64,000 nt of DNA. Origin: Hypericum androsaemum. Lineage: Eukaryota > Streptophyta > Magnoliopsida > Malpighiales > Hypericaceae. The DNA is taken from positions 17,925,570 to 17,989,569 of the forward strand of contig OZ023186.1 in NCBI GenBank assembly GCA_963995505.1, in the 5' to 3' direction. Positions 55,792 to 64,000 of the stretch are shown here, piece after piece; the first letter of the stretch is position 1, and every line of letters starts with the position of its first letter. The translations under genes were made by a program, and so were the position numbers. Under the pieces are notes generated by a model that saw only the letters and a list, made by a program, of their open reading frames with translations, ran no database searches and was not told the DNA's origin.

Positions 55792-57650
55792 GGGGAAAGT
55801 ACACTTTAGTACCCTGCAATTTCACACTTTTTGCGCGGATTACCTTGTAGTTTTAAATTGGTAATTTGGTCCCTGGGGTTTATCAACATTTTTTCGGGTA
55901 GGTCCAGGACAGTTGCCCGTCCAAATGCGCTCGAAACGATGTCGGTTTCGAGCCGACGTGGAAGACACGTGGCAACAGAGTGAGCTTCTTAAAAGCTGAT
56001 GTGTACTATGGTAAATTACCTACACATTCCTAATTTATTTATTTTTTTTTATAAAAACCAATTATAAAAAAGGGAAAATCCATTTAATACCATGTAGTTT
56101 CACATTTTCAGAAATTAGGCCATGTAGTTTCAAATTGAAAATTTAGTCCTCTATGGTTTACACACTTTTTCCCGGGCAGGTCTAGGACAGCTGCCCGGCC
56201 AAGCGGACTTGACACGCTATCGTTTTTAAGCATACGTGGCAGACATGTGGATACCGTAGTTTTACTTACGATGACGTGTAACCGGTAAATTACCAAAATA
56301 TACTCAATATTTTAAAATATTACTTTAATGTCTTTTTTATTAAAAGATTATTAACCTCCTCTTCCTCATTAAACGACATAGAAGTGAAAATCTTCCCCGA
56401 TCGCTTATTCCCATCAACAAAGGTACCACATTTACCTATTTCCCTTCACCTTCCCCAAGCAACTGCATCGTATAGGTGAAGTCGGGATTAACATCCTTAA
56501 CCATCCGCAACCCCTCAATCTCCCAATCATCGTCCCTTTCTCGGGCTCCAAGATCGCCACCACTCCGAAGTCCGGAGGGTACCCCATCGCGAGGTTCCTC
56601 CGCTTGATCCATTCCCAACCGTGGGATCTGACCCCGGCCTCCAAGTACTCGCGGTGGCGATCGGGCTCCATGTATTCTTGCCTTCGGCGGTAATTGTCGG
56701 GCGTTGCAGGAGATGGGTAGCTGTCAAGATTTGCTGGTGAGGCGAGGGGAGCCTGTACCTGACGACTTTGAGGGCCCTATTTTTGGTTTGGACTAGGAAC
56801 GATGACCTTGAAGCTGTTCTTGAAGCCACGCCCAAGTCCAGATGGACCCGTAAATTAATTCTCCTTTGTCCCCCCTGTGGTTGGATTACAGTTGTAGAAG
56901 AAAGGTTTGGTTTTTCTTTTTTGTTATTTGATTTCTGTCGTTTGGTTGAAGAAGAAAGGTAGATTTTTGTATAAAAAATTTTGTGACTTTTTTGTAATCT
57001 ACTAGTTTATATGTCATCATCAACTTAATCTACTTGGTTTCCATTTTACTGCCACGTTGGCATAAAATATTGCCGTGTCAAGTCCGCTTGGTCAGGCAGC
57101 TATCTAGACCTGACGGAAAAAAAAGTGTAAATCACAAGAGACTAAATTTTTAATTTCAAACCATATAGTATAAAGCTTAGTCGGGTTTCGGAAGGCGTGG
57201 TTTGAGCAAGTTGGAGGCCGGAGGCAATAACTCCTCAAAGTTGCTGCTTCCCTCGCTGAAGTTTCTCGACCTTGTCTTTGGTGAATCGATGGGGGAGGGG
57301 GGAGAGGAGAGAGGAGGAGGAGCAGCTTGGGACGAAGGAGTTGGATTGAGGGGTTGGTTTGCCGAGAAGAGAGAGAAGGTTTTATATTTAGTTAAAGCAT
57401 GGGTTTTTCGGGAAAAATATAAACAAATTAGAGACTGAATAGATAATTTATCATGTTCCACATCATCTTTAACTTAAGTTACTCTGTTGCCACGTGCCTT
57501 CCACGTCGGCTCAAAAACGACTTTGTTTCCTGAACTGCACGGCACGGAAAAATGTTGGTAAACCCTCAAAGACCAAATTACCAATTTTATACCACAAAGT
57601 ACTTCACACGAAAAGTATAAAAGTACTGGGTACTAAAATGTACTTTCCCC
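55792..57650. mobile_element. MULE-4 (outer element, contains a nested element)
   Basis: Inverted repeats (55792-55990 and 57475-57650) share GGGGAAAGTACA, TTAGTACCC, AATTGGTAATTTGGTC, and GCCGACGTGGAAGACACGTGGCAACAGAGT. The flanks TAATTTTTA / TAATTTTTT give an 8-of-9 target duplication. Part of the interior (57180-57440) is GC-rich and may be captured sequence that I cannot identify. A second element sits inside it. Confidence 0.8.
56072..57175. mobile_element. MULE-like element nested in MULE-4, with unidentified captured fragment
   Basis: The left arm (GGGAAAATCCATTTAATACC, TTTCAAATTGAAAATTTAGTC, CCCGGGCAGGTCTAGGACAGC, AAGCGGACTTGACACG) pairs with the right arm (about 57030-57175: CGTGTCAAGTCCGCTT, CAGCTATCTAGACCTGACGG, GACTAAATTTTTAATTTCAAA). 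The extreme right end is diverged, so the exact border and target duplication are unclear. The GC-rich centre (56400-56740, minus strand) has frames such as DRHREYLEAG and VKDVNPDFTYTMQLLGEG that look like former coding sequence of unknown origin. Confidence 0.7.
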
Positions 57651-57809
57651 TAATTTTTTATAAGTGTATATATTTAAGTAAGGTAATAATTTTTAACCTT
57701 CTTAAGATAAGTAAATGTACCAATTTAGATCAAGCGTCGGAAAACAATTGTGCTAGTGCTACTATCTACAATACTCTTTCTTTAAAACAGTTTTTTTAAA
57801 TAAATTTAA

Positions 57810-59144
57810 GAGAAAATTACTCTCAAGTCCTTCGAGTTTGCTTAAATATACTCAAAAGTCTCTCCTGTTTGAAAAATAATCTTGTTGTCCCTCTAGTTTG
57901 ATTTTATTATACTTTCGGGTCCCTCAATGAGTATTTTTCTTTTTTAGTCATTGAAATGACGAAAATACCCTTTAAACAAAAAAATAAAAAACTCGCTGAC
58001 ATCATCTCTTCTTCTTCCTCAAACAAAACATGACCGATAGCAACTCGGGAATCAAAACATGAACAACTAAACCCTTTCAATCAACAAACCTCTCTCTCTT
58101 CAATATTAACAACAATTAAAGAACCCAAAACATTTAACCTCGATTGAGACAGGCAAATAGACAGCCGCCCTTACAATCAACAACCGGTGTCGGGGAAGCT
58201 CTTGGGGTGGGGAAAGTGGGCCCCCCTAGGGATCTTGCTCCCGGCCCTTACTGGGTCCCGCTTCCCCAGCAAGGACGAGAAGGGCTTCCCGCCCAGAAGG
58301 GGTTCCCGACCACTACCTCCTTCCCGACCACGGTGAGGGGGGAGTCGAGTTGCTGGTGGTGGAGTCAAGAGGTTGATCAGAGATCGGAGAAGCGGAAGAG
58401 GAGGATGGTAGAGCTCGAGGGGAGGAGCAAAACAGATGTGTGGCAGCGAGGAAGAAGAAAGGAAGAGGAGGCAGATCGTAGAAGTAGAATATGAGAGGAG
58501 CTAAAGTAGCGGCAGGGAGGAGGAAAGGCAGAAGCTTTGCATGGAGATCGACCCGGTCACGGTGGAGGACTGACGTTGGGCACTGGACAAAGTGGTCCCC
58601 GCCGTTGTCGTTCTTCGGACCACTGCTTGCCGCGCCTTCAACACCGATGGGGACGAGACCCTCGACTTCGAGGAGCCCATCGCCATGTTCTACAAGGGCG
58701 GGATCTTCGAGCTTCATAATGATGGGTTTTTAGGACTGGAGACGACGACGTTGGTTCTGAGCAAAGTCGAGGGTTTCGCTGGTGGGTTTTCAGCGAAGTC
58801 GTGGGTTTTTAGTTTCTTGAGTTTTATTTGATTTTGATCTTGGTTGTTCTTGATATTGGATTTAGTTAGAACTTGGTTTAATTGAAAATTTATTTAGTTG
58901 GAAGTTGTATCGTTGAAGAGGAAGAAGAACAAGAAGAGATGATGTCAGCATTTTTTATTTTTTGTTCTAAAAGGGTATTTTGGTCATTTCATTGATAAAA
59001 ATGAAAAAAAGAACTGCTAACGTGCGCCAGGGACCCGAAAGTATAATAAAAGCAAACTAGAGGGACGTCAGAATGTATTTTGTGAACAGGAAAGACTTTT
59101 AACTATATTTAAGCAAATCTGAGGGACTTGAGAGTAATTTTCTC
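57810..59144. mobile_element. MULE-5, Pack-MULE with chimeric gene capture
   Basis: Inverted repeats of about 210 bp (57810-58020; 58920-59144) share AGAAAATTACTCTCAAGTCC, TTGCTTAAATATA, GTCCCTCTAGTTTG, TTATACTTTCGGGTCCC and GATGTCAGC/GCTGACATCATC. Flanks TAAATTTAA / TATATTTAA form an 8-of-9 duplication. The GC-rich interior (58180-58760) contains captured host sequence, including the DEG7/EF-hand fusion. Confidence 0.82.
58541..58726 (+). pseudogene. Captured DEG7 protease exon 1 joined to an EF-hand fragment
   Basis: The frame starts MEIDP, has a stop at codon 11, then reads WALDKVVPAVVVLRTTACRAF, which is the strongly conserved N-terminal start of the first protease-like domain of plant DEG7 (DegP-type serine protease). 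Directly after RAFNT the DEG7 sequence ends and NTDGDETLDFEE follows. This has the spacing of an EF-hand calcium loop (acidic or polar residues at positions 1, 3, 5, 9, 12 and a hydrophobic at 8), then PIAMFYKGG. Both donors plausibly share an AF-[DN]-T stretch at the joint. It lies within MULE-5 and lacks the catalytic triad, so it is a transduplicated chimera rather than a gene. Homologies are from memory. Confidence 0.65.
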
Positions 59145-59268
59145 TATATTTAATCATTTCATAATTTGGAAGAAGCCGGCAACCAACCGTGAAATAACAA
59201 TTTCTTCTTCAACTTTTTTATCTATAAAATTATATTTTTCCGATACAAACGGTTACGAAAAAAAAAAA

Positions 59269-60828
59269 GAGAAAAGTACACTTAAGTACTATGTAGTTTA
59301 GTACTTTCTAAGATAAGGCCATGTGATTTTTGTCGTCCAAAATTAGTCCCTGTGGTTTGTTTTCTCGGACAATTCTGAGTCCCGGGCAGCCCCGATAGAT
59401 GCCTGGCCAGATGTCTATCCAAACGACGCCGTGTATTATCCTACGTGGACATTTTTATTTGTTGCTGATTGTTGACGTGGCATTTGGAAAATTATCACAT
59501 TAGTCCCAAATTTTGTAATAAAAAATTAGGTAAATTACTCTCAGGTCCCTGGTTTATAGTTTTATTACTCACATGTCCCTGGCTTTCGAAAATAGTGTAT
59601 GAGGTCCTTGCTTTTTAAGAAAATATTGGTCTGAGATCTCTAATCACCGGATCTGAGATTTTCTTCGAAGATTTTTAAGAAGATCGATCCAGTGACTAGG
59701 GACCTCAGACCAATATTTTTTTAAAAAGTAGGGACCTCATATACTATTTTTGAAAGATAGGGACCTGCGAGTAATAAAATTATAAATTAAGAACTTGAGG
59801 ATAATTTACCCAAATTTTTTTTTAAAAAAAAGCCCACCTAACCCCATCTTTGAAAAATTATCAAATCAGTTCCAAAATTAGAAAAGAGAAGAACTAAACA
59901 CAGTTTCTTGTTACAAACTTCCATTTGATAAACAATACCAAGCAACGGATATCGACGGTGGTGGCCATGGCTGCCAAGCCGAGCACTCCATCACTGAAGG
60001 TTTCCTTTGCACAAGAAATTGGACCCTCTCCTCCGGACACCACATCCACCTCGCCTCCCTCAACGGTCGCTACACCGTGGATTCTGCCCTAGTGGTCCAA
60101 CCCAATAACTCGCCGGCCCGACGGTGTCATCCACAGGTTTGACCCCCTCACCCACCGGCTGAAAGCCCCGGCGCCGACGTCTCCGGCAAGCTCCAGATCT
60201 GCAATGGCCTGGCGAATGAGAAGTGAGAGGAGGACTCACGCTCCCAAAAAGCTTCTCCAGCAGGACCTCTGGTGCAGGCTGGGACGAGGGAAACAACGGT
60301 CAGGGTTGTCAAGATGACGAGGAGGAGCGGGAATAGGGACATGTCGATGGCAGAATCGAGATAATTTTCAGTAAGGTTCTCTGAAAGGCTCGATGAGCTT
60401 CGTGTCAAGTATGAGAGAGAGAGAGGAGGAGAGAGAGAAACACGAAAGAGGAGGAGGAGAGAGGGACAAGGAGAACGATGGGTTTATAAAAAATATATAT
60501 GTTTCTGTTTTTTTTGTGGAGGTAGAAGGAAGATGATGAAGGTGGGAGGAAGATGGTGTTTTTAAAATATATTTTAAATTTTGGGACTAATTTGGTAATT
60601 TATCAAATACCAAGTCAACAATGACATATAAATTGGGATGTCCATGTAGGACGCCAAACGGCGTCATTTTGAATGATGTGGACCCAACGTGGATGGCCAA
60701 GTGGCCGAGCATCTACCGGGGCTGCCCGAACTCGAAAAAAAACCACAGGGACTGATTTTGGACGGAAAAAACTACATAGCCTTATCTTATAAAGTGCTAA
60801 ACTACAGAGTACTTAAGTGTACTTTTCC
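59269..60828. mobile_element. MULE-6, with nested foldback element
   Basis: Inverted repeats (59269-59527; 60580-60828) share GAAAAGTACACTTAAGTAC, AGATAAGGC, TTTTGTCGTCCAAAATTAGTCCCTGTGG, GGGCAGCCCCG and ATGCCTGGCCA / TGGCCAAGTGG. A-rich flanks are compatible with a 9-bp duplication (8 of 9). The GC-rich centre (59960-60240) could be captured coding DNA; one minus-strand frame has a signal-peptide-like start (MSLFPLLLVILTTL). I do not recognise the donor. Confidence 0.8.
59528..59811. mobile_element. 284-bp foldback (near-palindromic) MITE inside MULE-6
   Basis: The left half (GGTAAATTACTCTCAGGTCC, ATAGTTTTATTACTC, AAAATAGTGTATGAGGTCC, AATATTGGTCTGAGATC, ATCACCGGATCTGAG) is the reverse complement of the right half through a centre at about 59660-59680. 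Nearly the whole element can form one hairpin. No target duplication is clear. Confidence 0.8.
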
Positions 60829-60837
60829 AAAAAAATA

Positions 60838-61019
60838 AAATGGTGTGAAAGACGGCTCAGTGTATAATTATCCCAATTTGTACTTATTATAAAATCACAC
60901 AAGTTACGAGGCACTAGGTTGTAATTTCACGACGACGTTGTCTCATCTACGAGTCCATCCAGGAAAACGAGACGAAAAGAGCGTGGATGAATTCTCACCT
61001 CCAAAGGCTCATGACTATG
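60838..61019. other. Spacer between MULE-6 and hAT element
   Basis: No recognised feature; the left end of the hAT element may lie here but its terminal repeat cannot be set without the right end, which is outside the window. Confidence 0.35.
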
Positions 61020-61250
61020 AATTGAATTATATTCGTGATTCGATTCGATTCGATTCGTAAAAAATTCGATTCGATTCGTCCCAAATTCGATTCGTTTAAA
61101 ATTCGATTCGAATTCGTCATGATACGAATTGAATATGGTTCAATATTTTTATAATTCGTCAAACCGGCGAATTTAATTCGAATTCGATTCGAGTTAAATT
61201 CGAGTCAAATTCGATTCAAGTTGAATTCGTATCGAATTCGTGTATATATA
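61020..61250 (+). repeat. ATTCG-type subterminal repeats of the hAT element
   Basis: Dense GATTCGATTCG and GAATTCGAATTCG pentamer-like repeats in both orientations, as often found next to hAT ends where transposase binds short repeated motifs. They lie 500 bp upstream of the transposase start. Confidence 0.6.
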
Positions 61251-61750
61251 ATATAATAATATCTGTTAAAAAATAAATTTAAAAAAAGTGGGGGAGGCGG
61301 GATCGGGAAGGAATGGGAGATTTTTCAAAAATTGGGGGGAGGTGGGGCCCACAAAAAATTAAAAAAGGGGCGGGCGGGCGGGACGCGGGAGTTTGATTTT
61401 TTGGTTAAAAGATGATGATGTCATCGGCTGCGTCATTGATGACGTCATTGTCTGCGTCAGCGATGGGAAAATTACCGTTGGAATCTGCCCATTTTTTTTG
61501 TTACCGTTTTAATACCCAGGTTACCATTTTTTTACTTTTTGTCCTTTTTAAATTTTTTAATTTTTTTTAAATTCAACATTTTTTCCAAACTCTATAAATA
61601 TCACCTTTTATTCTTCAAATTTTACACATTCCAATCTCAACTCTCTACTTCTCTTATTAAAAATTTAAGCTATATACATTCTCCCTCAAGCTTACTAATT
61701 AGATATATTAGTCATATTTCTCATATAATTACTCATATTACTATATAATT

Positions 61751-63849
61751 ATGTCATCAAGTAGAGCAAATAAAGGTAAGGAAAAACGTGTGGAACATCA
61801 CGATTCTATTGAATCAGATTTTCCACCGATTTCTACTTATCCTATTCCGGAAGAAATGATGAACGTCCATGATGAAGCTCAACGGGAAAGTGTTGATTCA
61901 ATATTCAACAATCCACAAAAGGTAAAAAGATCACATTCATTACTTTTTACTAAGCATTTCACAAAAATTTCTACCGGAGAAAAAGGTATCTTTAAAATTA
62001 CATGTAATTATTGTGGTAAACAATATGAATTTAAAACCGGGAATGGATATGGTACTTATACTATTCATTTGAATACTAAACATCCACACGAAGTTAGTTT
62101 TGAAAAATCACAAACTCAATTATCTACTACACCTAATGTTTTATTTCATTACACCGATCAAAAAATAGAGAAGAATTAGCTAAATTAGTTGCTACCGAAC
62201 ATTTATCTTTTAGTTTTGGTGAAAAACTTAATTTTACAACTTATTGTCAAAATGCTTTAAATCCTAGTGCAAAAAAAGTTCCACGAAGTACATTAACTCG
62301 ATATGTAAAAGATTTATACAAAAAAAAAGAAAAATTACAAACTTTTTTCTTTGATTTTGATGGTCGAGTTTCTATATGTTGTGATATATGGAGTGATCAT
62401 TGGCAAACACATTCATATTTTGGTGTTACATGTCATTGAATTGATAATGAATGGAATATACAAAAAAGAATCATTGCATATAGAGTTTTTGATGATAGTC
62501 ATAGTGGGAATAATTGTTATAAAATATTGCATACTATTTTACAAAAATATAATCTAGTTCAAAAAATATTTTCAATTTCTCTAGATAATGCAAGTTCTAA
62601 TAATGTTATGGTTAAAGATTTAGAAATTTGTTGTACACGATTCGGAGGAAATTTTTTTCATATTAGATGTGCATGTCATATATTTAATCTTTGTACCCAA
62701 GATGGAATTAAAGCTTTAGACTCTACATTAGGACCAATTAAACAAGCACTTAATTTATTATGGGCTCGCCCAAAATTGCTAAAAGATTAGAAAAAATTTT
62801 GCAAATCAAACAACATGAAACCAAAACGTTTTCCACAAGATGTTCAACGTCGTTGGAATTTGACTTATGAATTGTTAAAAGAAGCTCTTCCATACAAAGA
62901 ACTTCTATGTAATTTTTTTGCATCTAATGATCAAACTAATAATATTATGTTACAACCTTACCATTGGGACCTTGTAGAAAAACTAAATGAGCTTTTAGAA
63001 TATTTTAATTATGCTACACATCTTTTATCGGGTGTTTATTATCCTACATCTCATTTACTATTTTTGGAATGTTGTAATATATCGGAGGCAATATGTAGCG
63101 CTTATCAAGATTTTGCATTGTCATCATGCGTTTCGAAAATGGCTAACAAATGGTTAAAGTATTTCAAGGAGATTCCCCAACTTAATTTAATTGCAACCGT
63201 TTTTATGCCGAACATTAAAATTGATGGTTTACAAAATTTATTATATGTGTATTACACAAATTTGGAAATTTTTTTGCAAGTTTCTAATCTAGAAGATCAT
63301 GTTGTAAAAATTACAAACAATGTAAAAAAAGATATTTTGGATTTAATGAGTGATTATAGTATTAGGAATAATACTTCTACATTTAATTAACCAACTCCCT
63401 CTCCCTCACAAGGTGAAAATTTAAGTTTTACGGAAAGATTGTTAATGAAAAAACAAAAAAGACCCCGAGGAATAAGTTTAACCAATTCGGAATTTGATTT
63501 ATATCTTAACACACAATTTGATATTCCATTTGTCAAATCTTCTAGTTTTCCTTTATTAGAATGGTGGAACAACCATGTAGAACAATTTCCGGTTATGTCA
63601 ATTATTGCCAAAGAATTGCTTGCTTGTCCGATTTCGACGGTTGCCGTGGAACAAGCATTTAGTGCAGGAGGTAATATTTTGGATGAACACCGGTACTCAA
63701 TGACACCGCAATCTTTGGAGGCACAAGCATTACTCGCCGATTAGACCAAGGCGGAAAGACGACAACAAGAATTGGTCCGGAAAAATCCCGACCAACTATA
63801 CGACCTCGATGATGCCACAACCGGTGAAAGCACAAACACATCCGACTAA
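61751..63849 (+). pseudogene. hAT-family (RICESLEEPER-like) transposase, broken
   Basis: About 700 codons. A BED zinc finger lies at residues about 70-115 (CNYCGKQYEF...HLNTKH). A frameshift near 62165 follows it. Then come the RNase H-fold parts (VSICCDIWSDHW, RIIAYRVFDDSHSG, KIFSISLDNASSNN, HIRCACHIFNL) and the RWNLTYELL motif. The C-terminal hAT dimerisation domain is present (WWNNHVEQFPVMSIIAKELL, CPISTVAVEQAFSAGG). It ends at 63849. In-frame stops lie at 62438, 62788, 63388 and 63742. Three of these sit where family members have Trp (CHW-D, DWKKF, ADWTK), so TGG became TGA or TAG. The catalytic core regions are otherwise well preserved, suggesting recent death. Confidence 0.92.
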
Positions 63850-64000
63850 GTGAGTTAGCTCCATAAAGGTAAGAGAACTACGTGGGCTTTGATTCCTTCG
63901 GAGCTAAGGATACGTAGGCAACTTAATTTGGTACATTAAGTGCAAGCCCAATCTTTAGTTTATTTCTTTTTCCCAAAAAATGTTAAACACTAATTCCTAA
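63850..64000 (+). mobile_element. hAT element 3' region, cut by window end
   Basis: AT-rich sequence after the transposase stop. The right terminal repeat is not reached. A phrase GGAGCTAAGGATACGTAGGC near 63898 is probably part of the element's 3' untranslated region. Confidence 0.45.

Noticed and set aside
1..64000. CRISPR arrays, bacterial operons, riboswitches, tRNA genes
   Set aside because: The window is plant nuclear DNA; the regular repeats are minisatellites without spacers of equal length, and I saw no tRNA cloverleaf.

Overview
This is a nuclear window from a flowering plant, most likely a eudicot. The signs are long AT-rich introns with GT-AG borders, plant-type genes and a dense mix of plant transposons. 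No species can be named from the sequence alone. About 17 kb is genic and most of the rest is transposon, satellite or decayed intergenic DNA.

Layout. 1-7.3 kb: no recognisable gene. It holds a 22-bp minisatellite in four arrays, two in each orientation, a degraded LINE RNase H fragment, a 45-bp minisatellite and two related hairpin-plus-tail sequences that may be Helitron-like ends. 7.8-10.6 kb: two Mutator-like elements (MULEs) with perfect 9-bp target-site duplications; one seems to carry a piece of an NPF/NRT1-PTR transporter gene. 10.9-17.8 kb (+): a 20-exon gene for a 1209-residue chorein-type (UHRF1BP1-like) bridge lipid transfer protein. 18.3-21.2 kb (-): a 13-exon FIE gene, the WD40 subunit of Polycomb repressive complex 2. 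These two genes are convergent. 22.1-34.0 kb (-): a Copia retrotransposon array, LTR-internal-LTR-internal-LTR, inside a single 5-bp target-site duplication. 36.1-41.5 kb (+): a complete 5-exon ABCB (MDR-type) transporter gene. 42.2-42.8 kb (-): an intact NDR1/HIN1-like (NHL, LEA_2) gene.

A direct tandem duplication of about 7 kb starts inside the ABCB gene. It created a truncated 3'-half ABCB pseudogene (47.0-48.8 kb) and a second intact NHL gene (49.3-50.0 kb). The second unit was later hit by a solo LTR of Cassandra type carrying a 5S rRNA-like promoter, by a piece of chloroplast 23S rRNA gene, and by a 1.1-kb solo LTR. 54.8-60.8 kb: four adjacent MULE-type elements, two of which contain nested elements. 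One holds a (CCT)n tract, and another holds a chimeric gene capture (DEG7 protease exon 1 joined to an EF-hand fragment). 61.0-64.0 kb: a hAT element with a broken transposase gene, running off the window end.

The intact genes do not form a pathway. FIE acts in chromatin silencing, the chorein protein in lipid transfer, ABCB in membrane transport and NHL probably in membrane or defence functions. I found no new multi-gene system. The most informative signals are structural: retroelement array formation, segmental duplication with datable insertions, and gene-fragment capture by MULEs.
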